Shown: positions 56,504 to 64,000 of the stretch, in pieces
Layout: every line of letters starts with the position of its first letter
How positions within the stretch are numbered: the stretch's first letter is position 1
Assembly (NCBI GenBank): GCA_033344815.1
Contig: JAWPMR010000001.1
Location: 1,412,136-1,476,135, forward strand
Reading direction: 5' to 3'
DNA length: 64,000 bases
Source of the DNA: Paracoccaceae bacterium
Lineage (GTDB): Bacteria; Pseudomonadota; Alphaproteobacteria; Rhodobacterales; Rhodobacteraceae
Notes under the pieces: generated by a model
What the model was told of the DNA's origin: nothing
Seen by the model: the letters and a program-made list of their open reading frames with translations, nothing else
Databases searched by the model: none
Made by a program: the position numbers and the translations under genes

Positions 56504-57331
56504 TCATGCACAGCCCAGCGATTGCATCTCGGAGCGCGCCTGCTCTGCTGCTGGATCAGTAGGAAACCGCAATCCAACTTCGCCCAATGTGATGCAGGCC
56601 TCTTGCGTTTGACCCAATCCTCCAAGGGAGCGGCCCAACCGGAATAGGGATTGCGCGGCAACCGGGCCCGTCGGATTGACACTGAAACTGCTCAGATAAG
56701 CCCGCGCAGCTTCGCGCGTATTGCCCAGCCCCTCCAGCGCTTCACCCCGCCCCAGATCAGCACCTGCTGCCAGTGGCCCGCCCGGATAGGTTTGACTGAA
56801 TGCCGTGAAGAGTTCTGACGCGCGCTGAAATTCGCCCTCGTTCAGTGCCGCTTGCGCCTTCTTGAAATCCTCTTCTTCGCCGACGGCCAGTTGAATGCCC
56901 GCCTCAGGAGTGGCTGCCGGGGCCGCTGTACCCGGAACCGGCGTCGCAATGGTCGCTTCACCCCCAAGTGTACTTGTTTCCCCCAAAGCGGCAATGTCGC
57001 CGCCCTCCAACTCAACCAGACGGAATTCCAGATCACCAATCCGGTTGGTGCCATCCTCAACAATGCGGTTGATGCGGAACTCAAGCTCTTCGGTCTTTGA
57101 TGTGAGCCGCCGCATTTCGGATTCGATCACGTTCATCCGATCCAATACAGAACTGCCAGAGGTGTCGACCGAGGGCGCGCCTGTTGTCGAAAGCTCGCGA
57201 CGGAGCCTTTGTATTTCCACAAAGAGAACCGTCATTTCCTGGCGGATGTCTGCCAGTGTCTGATCATCCTGAGCCGCAGCACCCATTGGCGAAAGCGCCA
57301 CAACCATCAGAAAAATAGCGAGAATGCGCAT
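56504..57331 (-). CDS. cpoB: Cell division coordinator CpoB (YbgF)
   Basis: Periplasmic partner of TolA and Pal that couples outer-membrane constriction with peptidoglycan synthesis. A 275 aa protein with a signal peptide (MRILAIFLMVVALSPMGAAA). An N-terminal coiled coil covers about residues 25-100 (IRQEMTVLFVEIQRLRRELS), a Thr/Pro/Ala linker follows, and TPR repeats fill the last 120 residues (DFKKAQAALNEGEFQRASEL). It lies between pal and tilS with short gaps. Confidence 0.94.
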   Translation of the reverse strand: MRILAIFLMVVALSPMGAAAQDDQTLADIRQEMTVLFVEIQRLRRELSTTGAPSVDTSGSSVLDRMNVIESEMRRLTSKTEELEFRINRIVEDGTNRIGDLEFRLVELEGGDIAALGETSTLGGEATIATPVPGTAAPAATPEAGIQLAVGEEEDFKKAQAALNEGEFQRASELFTAFSQTYPGGPLAAGADLGRGEALEGLGNTREAARAYLSSFSVNPTGPVAAQSLFRLGRSLGGLGQTQEACITLGEVGLRFPTDPAAEQARSEMQSLGCA

Positions 57332-57335
57332 GGCT

Positions 57336-57851
57336 TTATCCTGTCAAACCACTCGCCAGCACAGTCACCGCACGGCGGTTTTTGGCATAGCAGGCCTCAT
57401 TTGAACAAATCTCGATCGGGCGTTCCTTACCATAGCTTACCGTGCGCAGCCGGGTGCCGGCCACACCTCTTGAGATGAGATACTCTCGTGCCGCATTGGC
57501 CCGGCGTGCGCCAAGGGCTACGTTGTATTCGCGTGTGCCCTGTTCGTCGGCGTGGCCCTCGATGACGGCGGTGAAATCTGTGTTTGTCTGAAGCCAGGTG
57601 GCCTGACCGTCCAGAACCGCGCGCCCCTCAGTGGTTAGCGCGGATTGATCCACTGCAAAAAGGACCCGATCGCCGATGGCCTCATTGAAATAGGCGGCTG
57701 ATGTTGGATCATTTGCGCTGCCCGGAACGATGGGTCCGCCTGCGCCGCCAGCCCCCCCCGCAGACCCGCTACCACCCAGACCGTTTGGATCTGTGCAGGC
57801 AGCAAGTGCCAAGCCTGCCACGAGAAGAAGAATTTTTGCTGTTTTTGTCAT
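57336..57851 (-). CDS. pal: Peptidoglycan-associated lipoprotein Pal
   Basis: Outer-membrane lipoprotein that binds peptidoglycan and TolB. The 171 aa protein has a lipobox LALAACTD with acylated cysteine C19, a Gly/Pro-rich linker (GGSGSAGGAGGAGGP), then an OmpA-like domain. EGHADEQGTREYNVALGARR carries the diaminopimelate-binding Asp and Arg. It starts four bases before cpoB and follows tolB by 89 bases. Confidence 0.96.
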   Translation of the reverse strand: MTKTAKILLLVAGLALAACTDPNGLGGSGSAGGAGGAGGPIVPGSANDPTSAAYFNEAIGDRVLFAVDQSALTTEGRAVLDGQATWLQTNTDFTAVIEGHADEQGTREYNVALGARRANAAREYLISRGVAGTRLRTVSYGKERPIEICSNEACYAKNRRAVTVLASGLTG

Positions 57852-57940
57852 TTTCTCTGCCTCAAGAATTTTGCATTATCGCTATTGTTTTATGGGTGTT
57901 TTAGCACAGTCAGCGCTTCATGGGAACGCTTTGTGCCACA

Positions 57941-59272
57941 TCACTCCTGCAACGGGGACCAGGACGGATCGGACCCGCCATCCGGGGTGCGTACGGGGCG
58001 CAGGTTTCGCCCTGAGATATCAACGGAATAAAGCGTTGAACGGCCTCCCGCGCCCTGCGTTTCGCGGGTAAACATAATCACGCGACCATTGGGCGCCCAG
58101 GTCGGCCCCTCATCCAGAAAGGAGGCCGTCAAAAGCCTCTCTTCGGCACCATCTGTCCGCATCACCCCGATATGGAAGCGTCCGCCATTTTGTTTGGTGA
58201 ACGCAATGAGATCACCGCGCGGTGACCACACAGGCGTGCCGTAACGTCCGGGACCAAACGAGATGCGCTGCGCCTCACCTCCGCCTGCGGGCATGATATA
58301 CAGCTGTTGGGATCCGGACCGATCACTTTCAAAAACGATCATGCTGCCGTCTGGTGAATAACTGGGCGCGGTTTCAATTGAGGGCGCGGATGTCAGGCGA
58401 CTGGCTGCGCCCCCCGCAACGTTCATGGTCCAGATATCCGTGTTGCCGCCTTGTATGAGCGAAAACACAATGGTTTGACCATCAGGGGCAAAACGCGGCG
58501 CAAAACTCATCGTGCCGTCTTGGCTCTCCAGAGCCCGGCGCTGTACAGAAGCCACATCCAGCACGTAAATACTCGGAAATCCAGTATCATAACTTGTGTA
58601 GAGCACACGATCTCCGTTCGGGGAAAACCGCGGCGCAAGAACAATAGCGCTGCTATCAGTTAAAAATTGCACGTTTGCGCCGTCATAATCCATGATCGCA
58701 AGCCGCTTTTGCCGCGCGTCCTTGGTACCCGTCTCCGAGACAAAGACAACCCGGCTGTCGAAATAGCCCCCTTCACCAGTGATGCGGCTATAGACTGCGT
58801 CTGCTACCTTGTGCGCCATGCGTCGCCAGCCCTCGGCCGAACCACTGAATTGCAACCCGGACCCCATCTCAGCGTTGGAAAACACGTCATATAGGCGGAA
58901 CTTGACGTTCAACTGCCCACCCTGAACCGACACCGCACCGGTGATAAGCGCCTGCGCATTGATCGCTTTCCAATCCGAATATTGGATGGGCGCCGCAAAA
59001 GCGTCAACGCGGCTGATAAAGGCTTGAGCGGGGATTTCACGAAATAGCCCTGTTCCTGTGAGGTCTTCTGAAACGAGCTGGCTGATCTGGGCCGCCAATG
59101 CAGCGGCATCGCCGTTTTCGGCCTCAAACACCGGCAGCGCAAAAGGCAGTGGTTCGATCACACCTTCGGTAATCTCAATACGCAACGGACCATCGGTTTG
59201 AGCTTGAACGATGTTTGCCGGCAAAGCTGCGCAAAAGAGTGTTGCGACCAGTACCATTCCCAGAAGTTTCAT
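57941..59272 (-). CDS. tolB: TolB translocation protein
   Basis: Periplasmic beta-propeller that recycles Pal. The 443 aa protein starts with a signal peptide ([20 protein letters not shown]), then the N-terminal domain, then six propeller repeats with the TolB signature, for example [40 protein letters not shown] and [20 protein letters not shown]. Its start overlaps the tolA stop by four bases (ATGA), so translation is coupled. Confidence 0.96.
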   Translation of the reverse strand: MKLLGMVLVATLFCAALPANIVQAQTDGPLRIEITEGVIEPLPFALPVFEAENGDAAALAAQISQLVSEDLTGTGLFREIPAQAFISRVDAFAAPIQYSDWKAINAQALITGAVSVQGGQLNVKFRLYDVFSNAEMGSGLQFSGSAEGWRRMAHKVADAVYSRITGEGGYFDSRVVFVSETGTKDARQKRLAIMDYDGANVQFLTDSSAIVLAPRFSPNGDRVLYTSYDTGFPSIYVLDVASVQRRALESQDGTMSFAPRFAPDGQTIVFSLIQGGNTDIWTMNVAGGAASRLTSAPSIETAPSYSPDGSMIVFESDRSGSQQLYIMPAGGGEAQRISFGPGRYGTPVWSPRGDLIAFTKQNGGRFHIGVMRTDGAEERLLTASFLDEGPTWAPNGRVIMFTRETQGAGGRSTLYSVDISGRNLRPVRTPDGGSDPSWSPLQE

Positions 59273-60372
59273 TTGATACGCATCCTTTCGGGATTAAACG
59301 TCATCTCAATATCCTGCCACTGACTATATTTTTCTACGGGTAATTCGAAACCTTTTGCGCCACATCTGATGATTGCGCGACGTGCCGCCTCAAATGCTTG
59401 CCGCGCGGCCTGTTCTGAGCCACCCGAACTTGAAGCCATGCGAATGGAGGACGTCACCGGTTTGCCATCCTGCGTCATGGCGACACTCACCACAACAGTT
59501 GTTCCCAAAGCATCAGTGGACAACGATCCCACATTCCAGCAACTCGACACAGCAACCCGCAGAGATTCTTTCTCTCCTGCCGACAAGGGCGGTCCCTGTG
59601 GCACTGCTGGCGCACTCGACTCCGTTGCGAGCGCCTCTGCAAGGGCGGCGGCCACGGCATCTTCGGTATCAGGGGCGGCCGGTTCGGGTACGGTCGTCTC
59701 GGCCGGTTGTGCGGTTTGCACAGGGGCGGTCGGGCGGGCCGGGGGGCGTGGCGATGTCGTGATCCGCGAACTGGGTTCCTCGGCTTCCGTTACAATCTCA
59801 GTGCTCGCGGCCTCAGGTGCTGTGGCCTCGGCCGTTTCTTGCGGCGTCTCCCCAGCGGCGTCCGGCGCCACGGCCTCTTGTTCAACCGGATCCGGCAAAG
59901 CTTCCGGATCAGGTTGTGCAACAGCCTCAGGTGCCACGCGCTCGGAGGCTTCCGGCACTGGTGTATCACTGACTTCCGGCACGAGCACAGCTACATCCGC
60001 AGGCGGTTCAGGCAAGACGGGCGCCTCATCGCTGACATCCGCTTGCGGCGGAGCCAGTTGCGATACATCCGGTGCCTCTTCCGCGCTTGGCGTTTCGGTT
60101 TGCTCTGGCGGTGTCTGCTCGGTCGCCGGATCATCAGTTGCAGCAATTTCCGGAGCATCCGGCGTGACTTCCGGACTGGAGGGCTGTGCCACTTCTGTGG
60201 TCGACTGAGGCGCCTGCCCTGCGGCCATCATCGCCGCGAACTCGGTTCCGGAAATGACGGACACGCTGGTTGCTTCAAACGGCAATGGCTCTGCTGCAAA
60301 CACATCTCCAAAAATGAGCCAGCCAATCAATATGAAATGACCCGCGCCCGAAATATAGTGACCGGTATGCAC
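59269..60372 (-). CDS. tolA: TolA-type energy-transducing protein
   Basis: A 367 aa inner-membrane protein that spans the periplasm and links TolQR to Pal/TolB. One N-terminal helix (about residues 9-27) holds S8-x3-H12 (SGAGH), matching the TolQ-contact motif of TolA. Residues 55-255 are a long Pro/Ala/Glu/Thr-rich region in place of the helical domain of E. coli TolA. The C-terminal 90 residues carry [20 protein letters not shown], typical of the last domain. GTG start at 60372, five bases after tolR. Confidence 0.9.
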   Translation of the reverse strand: MHTGHYISGAGHFILIGWLIFGDVFAAEPLPFEATSVSVISGTEFAAMMAAGQAPQSTTEVAQPSSPEVTPDAPEIAATDDPATEQTPPEQTETPSAEEAPDVSQLAPPQADVSDEAPVLPEPPADVAVLVPEVSDTPVPEASERVAPEAVAQPDPEALPDPVEQEAVAPDAAGETPQETAEATAPEAASTEIVTEAEEPSSRITTSPRPPARPTAPVQTAQPAETTVPEPAAPDTEDAVAAALAEALATESSAPAVPQGPPLSAGEKESLRVAVSSCWNVGSLSTDALGTTVVVSVAMTQDGKPVTSSIRMASSSGGSEQAARQAFEAARRAIIRCGAKGFELPVEKYSQWQDIEMTFNPERMRIK

Positions 60373-60378
60373 CGCCCC

Positions 60379-60879
60379 CTACCGATCCGTCCCGTTGGCG
60401 GCCCCGTCCTGACCATCCAGCGTCGGCCCGCCAATGTCAGTTACCAAGCCGATGTTGGCAAATCCACCTGCATTCAGCGCACCCATAACTTCCATGACCT
60501 GGCTGTATGGCACTGCCCCGTCCGCACGCAGAAACACCTGATCGCTTGTGCGTTCCGCCGCGATGGCGCGTAGTTTAGGGATCAATTCATCTGGCGCTGT
60601 CTGTGTGGTTTGGATTTGCAGAATGCCTTCAGCCGTAATCGTGATCGTCAACGGCTCTTCCTGATCCGCTGGCAAGGCACCCGCAGCGGTTCTGGGCAAT
60701 TCCACCGGCACGCCAACTGTCAAAAGTGGAGCCGCTACCATGAAGATGATCAGGAGCACCAACATGACATCCACAAAGGGGGTGACGTTGATCTCGGACA
60801 TGGGCTGCGCCTTGCCACGTCCTCGCCGCCTGCGCCGGTTACCGCCTCCGTCTTGTTTTTGAACGACACTCGCAGCCAT
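60379..60879 (-). CDS. tolR: TolR (ExbD family)
   Basis: Stator component that uses the proton gradient with TolQ. The 166 aa protein has an Arg-rich cytoplasmic leader (NRRRRRGRGKAQP) and one membrane helix. The pore aspartate is D37 in NVTPFVDVMLVLLIIFMVAA, matching D23 of E. coli TolR. The periplasmic domain (VELPRTAAGALPADQEEP) follows. It begins three bases after tolQ ends. Confidence 0.96.
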   Translation of the reverse strand: MAASVVQKQDGGGNRRRRRGRGKAQPMSEINVTPFVDVMLVLLIIFMVAAPLLTVGVPVELPRTAAGALPADQEEPLTITITAEGILQIQTTQTAPDELIPKLRAIAAERTSDQVFLRADGAVPYSQVMEVMGALNAGGFANIGLVTDIGGPTLDGQDGAANGTDR

Positions 60880-60882
60880 GGC

Positions 60883-61578
60883 TCAACTGTCCAACTGGCG
60901 GCTGAGGATGGTGGCAAATTCATCCGCAAAGGATTCATAGCCCGAGAGGATCTTGTCGCAATCCGCAGTCAGCTTGTTGTAAAAAATCACCGCCGGGATC
61001 GCCGCCAGGAGGCCCAGTCCTGTGGCCAGCAAGGCCTCGGCAATGCCGGGCGCAACGACCGCGAGGTTGGTGTTTTGTTGCTCCGCAATCTCAATGAAGG
61101 CATTCATGATGCCCACAACAGTCCCAAACAGGCCAATAAACGGAGCCGAAGACCCGACAGTTGCCAAAACGGTTAGCCCGCCGCGCAAATAGTCTGCTTC
61201 CTTGTTGATCGCGACGTCCATCGACCGGTCGATCCGCGAAGTCGCTCCGGCAATCAAACCGCCGTCATCCCGGTGCGAGCGGCGCCATTCGGTCATACCT
61301 GCGGCGAATATCTTTTCTGAACTCCCTGAAGGAGCAGGACCCACGGTTTCAAACAACCCATCCAGCGGTTCGCCAGACCAGAAGGCCTCGTCAAATTCGG
61401 CGGCTTCGGCCCGTGTTTTGCGATAAACCAGCAACTTCATGACAATGATCGACCACGACCAGAAGGACGCGATGATCAGCATGATCATCACGAGTTTGAC
61501 AATTAAAGTCGCGCGGGCAAACAGCCCCCAGAATGAGAAATCAATCTCATGCGCGAGTGCCAGCGTATCTGCTTCCAT
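60883..61578 (-). CDS. tolQ: TolQ (MotA/ExbB family)
   Basis: Inner-membrane proton-channel subunit of the Tol-Pal system, 231 aa with three helices. Landmarks are FWSWSIIVMKLLVYRKTRAE in the first helix region, LTVLATVGSSAPFIGLFGTV in the second and GIAEALLATGLGLLAAIPAV in the third, all strongly conserved in TolQ/ExbB. The ATG is at 61578, with ybgC 99 bases upstream on the same strand. Confidence 0.97.
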   Translation of the reverse strand: MEADTLALAHEIDFSFWGLFARATLIVKLVMIMLIIASFWSWSIIVMKLLVYRKTRAEAAEFDEAFWSGEPLDGLFETVGPAPSGSSEKIFAAGMTEWRRSHRDDGGLIAGATSRIDRSMDVAINKEADYLRGGLTVLATVGSSAPFIGLFGTVVGIMNAFIEIAEQQNTNLAVVAPGIAEALLATGLGLLAAIPAVIFYNKLTADCDKILSGYESFADEFATILSRQLDS

Positions 61579-61677
61579 GATGCCTGCTCTTTGCCTGTGT
61601 ACCGCTATGGGTCGTTTTTCGACCTCAATTTCATGCGATTCTATCGAAGTACAACGCAGATTGCTATCACTATGCTG

Positions 61678-62073
61678 TCATCCACCCGGACTAATTGGCA
61701 TTGAGCGAAGTTCTGCTGGCAATTTGACGGGTTTTCCGTTGGCACCTATGCAGGCAATTGTCACATCTGCGGCGAACAGCAGATCATCCGCGCGCAGGAC
61801 TTTCTGCGCCATGATCATACGTGCCGGGCTCAGTTTTTTAAGCGTGGTGACAACCTCCAGCGCATCATCAAACCGTGCAGGCTGCAAGTAGTCTGCCTCG
61901 ATCCGGCGCACTGCAAAAACAACCCCCTCGGCTTTAAATGCAAGTTGGTCGATCCCGATGTCGCGCACCCAATCGCTGCGCGCCCTCTCGATGTAGCGCA
62001 GGTAATTGGCATAATAGACAATGCCCGCCATGTCGGTGTCTTCATAATAGACGCGAAGGGGGAAGCGGTGCAT
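61678..62073 (-). CDS. ybgC: YbgC acyl-CoA thioesterase
   Basis: A 131 aa hotdog-fold thioesterase that is found with tol-pal in many bacteria and may act on lipid acyl chains. The signature segment is FPLRVYYEDTDMAGIVYYANYL (about residues 4-25), with the catalytic Asp in EDTDMAGIVYY and then RYIERARSDW. It overlaps the upstream gene by one base in the TGATG pattern, so it is coupled to the NTF2-like gene. Confidence 0.95.
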   Translation of the reverse strand: MHRFPLRVYYEDTDMAGIVYYANYLRYIERARSDWVRDIGIDQLAFKAEGVVFAVRRIEADYLQPARFDDALEVVTTLKKLSPARMIMAQKVLRADDLLFAADVTIACIGANGKPVKLPAELRSMPISPGG

Positions 62074-62426
62074 CAGCGCGTCTCCGTCCTGTGACAGGCC
62101 GCAGCCCGTATCACCAACCCATCCTCATCAAAATACAGCGTTTCAGCCGCCAGAACGTCGCGGTGATTGAGGTAACTGATGACGATCATTTCATACCCTT
62201 CAAATACGTCCTGGACCCGGAAAGCCAATTGCGGCTGGGCTTGGAGAGCAGCGGCCCAGTAAGCGCGTAAGGCGGTGTGTCCATTGATGAGACCTGTGCC
62301 GGTCAGAGCTTGCGCTTTGCGCGACTGAAAGGAGATGTCTGCGTGGTAGTGTGACAAAATCCGGTCCAGATCATGGCTGTTCCAGCCTGCTTCCCAGTCG
62401 CGTGCAAACTGCAAGGCGTCCGTCAT
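62073..62426 (-). CDS. NTF2/SnoaL-like protein
   Basis: A 117 aa protein with the cone-shaped NTF2/SnoaL fold, judged from DALQFARDWEAGWNSHDLDR (helix with central W) and LSHYHADISFQSRKAQALTG, followed by TGLINGHTALRAYWAAALQA. Such proteins act as small enzymes or as binding domains. It overlaps both neighbours (four bases with the upstream gene, one with ybgC), pointing to tight operon use. No active-site residue set is clear enough to assign a reaction. Confidence 0.8.
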   Translation of the reverse strand: MTDALQFARDWEAGWNSHDLDRILSHYHADISFQSRKAQALTGTGLINGHTALRAYWAAALQAQPQLAFRVQDVFEGYEMIVISYLNHRDVLAAETLYFDEDGLVIRAAACHRTETR

Positions 62427-63067
62427 TGCGCCATCCCAACACGGGCAGCAAGACGCAGCGCGTGGCTTCCGTCCATTGACGCGGACGGCATCACAGGATC
62501 ATAAGCGGCCCGGATCAGCGCGGCGATATCAGGGCGCAGAATGGTTTTATCCCCAGCGACCGCCAAAGGCGACTTTTCTCGAAAGGCCGTATCAGACCAA
62601 AGCAGGATGGATTGCACAATCTGGCTCAGGGCCAGTGTTTCGGCTGGCACCGCGCTCAATTCCTCATCCATGCGCAGAAACACAAAGCAAGCTCTGATCG
62701 CCCCGTCTGGTTCAAAGTGGAAGATGCGATACTGATTGGCCTGCACAGATTTCAGGCGTGTGATCAGGGGCGCAAGCTCAGGGATCAACTTGTCCAACCC
62801 CGGCACTTCCGGCAATTCATCCCAGTCGCGAAAAAAGAACATCATGAAATTGCTGCCCAGTTCGGGATCCGTTTCAGCCTTTTGATGCCCGGATAAAACC
62901 ATGACAGCTTCAAGCGCACCTTTGACCACGGCCAAAGTATCATCCGTCACGCCAAACACGATCGGCGCAATGGGTCTGTTCCAGCGGGCAAAGGAAAATG
63001 CGCCGCTCGCGCGCGTGAAAAGCGCCTCTATTTCGCCTGCATCCATTGCATAAACTCGTTTCGTCAT
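62423..63067 (-). CDS. Hypothetical protein between ruvB and ybgC
   Basis: A 214 aa protein I do not recognise, from the ATG at 63067 (MTKRVYAMDAGEIEALFTRA). It has no signal peptide or membrane segment. FARWNRPIAPIVFGVTDDTL and NQYRIFHFEPDGAIRACFVF are the most structured-looking parts. It overlaps the NTF2-like gene by four bases and follows ruvB by 37 bases, so it is part of the ruvB-to-tol series. The longer reading from 63088 starts in ruvB spacing and has no better site. Confidence 0.75.
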   Translation of the reverse strand: MTKRVYAMDAGEIEALFTRASGAFSFARWNRPIAPIVFGVTDDTLAVVKGALEAVMVLSGHQKAETDPELGSNFMMFFFRDWDELPEVPGLDKLIPELAPLITRLKSVQANQYRIFHFEPDGAIRACFVFLRMDEELSAVPAETLALSQIVQSILLWSDTAFREKSPLAVAGDKTILRPDIAALIRAAYDPVMPSASMDGSHALRLAARVGMAQ

Positions 63068-63104
63068 TATTGCGCCCGCAAAACCCACGCGCCTTCGCCA
63101 CCGT

Positions 63105-64000
63105 TCAGTCGCCGAAAAGATCCGTTTGGGATCTTGGCGGCTGCATCCCCAGATGAGACCAGCCTTTCTGCGCCAGCATACGCCCGCGCGGTGTGCGCTG
63201 GATCAAACCCTGTTGCAACAGGAAGGGCTCAATGACCTCTTCCAGCGAGTCCCTGCTTTCGGACAAAGCCGCGCTCAGTGTCTCGATGCCCACAGGTCCC
63301 CCCGCATAATTTTCCGCGATCAGACGCAAATACCGCCGGTCTGCACCGTCCAGACCCAAAAGATCCACTCCCAACCGCGTCAGCGCCATATCTGCCAGCT
63401 CTTGTGTCACCCGCCCGTCGCCTTCGACCACAGCGAAATCCACGACCCGGCGCAACAACCGCCCGGCAATCCGCGGCGTGCCCCGCGCCCGACGGGCGAT
63501 TTCACGCGCCCCGCCTTCATCTGCTGGCGCGCCCAGTTTGCGCGCATTGCGCTCTACGATGACGTATAGTTCATCCACGGTGTAGAATTCGAGCCGAGTT
63601 GGGATACCAAAACGATCCCGGAGGGGCGTCGTCAACAATCCCATGCGCGTGGTGGCCCCGACAAGCGTGAAGGGCTGCAATTCAATCCGCACGGTGCGTG
63701 CAGCAGGGCCTTCACCAATCACCAGATCCAGCTCGAAATCCTCAAGCGCAGGATAGAGCACCTCCTCCACCGCCGGGTTCAGCCGATGGATCTCGTCAAT
63801 GAACAAGACATCGCGCGATTCCAGATTGGTCAGGATCGCGGCCAAATCACCGGCTTTGGCCAGAACAGGCCCCGACGTCATGCGAAACCCAACGCCCAAT
63901 TCGCGCGCCATGATCTGCGCCAACGTTGTTTTACCCAAACCTGGTGGGCCATGAAAAAGGGTGTGATCCATCGCCTCGCCGCGTTGGCGAGCCGATTGTA
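63105..64000 (-). CDS. ruvB: Holliday junction helicase RuvB (cut by window edge)
   Basis: AAA+ motor that drives branch migration with RuvA. The last 298 residues are here; the N-terminus is beyond the right edge. Walker A is [15 protein letters not shown] and Walker B is [39 protein letters not shown] is sensor 1 with the arginine-finger region. The winged-helix end is [20 protein letters not shown] and the protein ends DLFGD. It begins the strand that runs to ftsH. Confidence 0.96.
   Translation of the reverse strand, partial: QSARQRGEAMDHTLFHGPPGLGKTTLAQIMARELGVGFRMTSGPVLAKAGDLAAILTNLESRDVLFIDEIHRLNPAVEEVLYPALEDFELDLVIGEGPAARTVRIELQPFTLVGATTRMGLLTTPLRDRFGIPTRLEFYTVDELYVIVERNARKLGAPADEGGAREIARRARGTPRIAGRLLRRVVDFAVVEGDGRVTQELADMALTRLGVDLLGLDGADRRYLRLIAENYAGGPVGIETLSAALSESRDSLEEVIEPFLLQQGLIQRTPRGRMLAQKGWSHLGMQPPRSQTDLFGD

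Noticed and set aside
59369-60208. A 279-codon Ser/Gly/Ala-rich plus-strand frame resembling a surface repeat protein
   Set aside because: It is the antisense reading of the Pro/Ala/Glu-rich linker of tolA; low complexity comes from that linker.

Overview
This 64 kb window is chromosomal DNA of an alphaproteobacterium, most likely a member of the Roseobacter group (Rhodobacterales). The call rests on gene order and protein style: a coxB-ctaB-54 aa protein-ctaG-coxC-SURF1-thrC-M16 peptidase run, a ruvB-ybgC-tolQRAB-pal-cpoB-tilS-ftsH run, and Flp pilins with the GAVTVDW processing site. No rRNA, tRNA, CRISPR array, insertion sequence or prophage was seen. Coding density is high and base composition looks even. 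The window cuts lysC at the left edge and ruvB at the right edge.

Layout. 1-5 kb: truncated aspartate kinase, SDR, DUF1178, Nudix, EcsC, acetyltransferase and flavin reductase genes. 5-10 kb: a SulP transporter, then mtnP and apt (methylthioadenosine/adenine salvage) separated by a LysE-type exporter and a divergent pair made of a 38 aa cysteine-rich secreted peptide and a membrane-anchored protein. 10-14.7 kb: an unrecognised 514 aa protein, a GlcD-like flavoprotein, a secreted metallo-hydrolase and a RimJ-like acetyltransferase. 14.7-21.6 kb: threonine synthase and the cytochrome aa3 oxidase cluster (subunits II and III plus assembly factors; subunit I is absent). 21.7-27.3 kb: tldD, dprA, topA. 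27.3-29.2 kb: an orphan CoA-transferase subunit A with a possible leader peptide, followed at once by a LOV photoreceptor whose kinase half lacks the phospho-acceptor histidine.

29.2-42.4 kb is a tight-adherence (Tad/Flp) pilus locus: lytic transglycosylase, two pilins separated by a hairpin, cpaB, cpaC, a small lipoprotein, cpaE, cpaF, tadB, tadC, two TPR lipoproteins, prepilin peptidase and a terminal AAA+ ATPase. Between cpaF and tadB lie 34-bp repeats. Each full-length repeat junction has a stop codon fused to a ribosome binding site, giving tiny coupled reading frames. 42.6-44.7 kb: a small membrane protein and a membrane-sensing chemotaxis receptor. 44.9-48.5 kb: Lhr-type helicase, PdeM nuclease and a thioesterase. 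48.5-52.4 kb: one-carbon metabolism (folD, fhs) and a MOSC protein. 53.2-64 kb: ftsH, tilS and the complete Tol-Pal envelope system, apparently read in one direction from ruvB.

Most of the window is ordinary core genome. The items most worth a second look are the cpaF-tadB repeat and mini-ORF array, the coupled cysteine-rich peptide and membrane protein, the LOV protein without its phospho-acceptor histidine fused into a CoA-transferase transcription unit, and the 514 aa protein with an N-terminus resembling extracellular contractile injection system cargo. All functional statements are read from sequence by eye; no database search was run.
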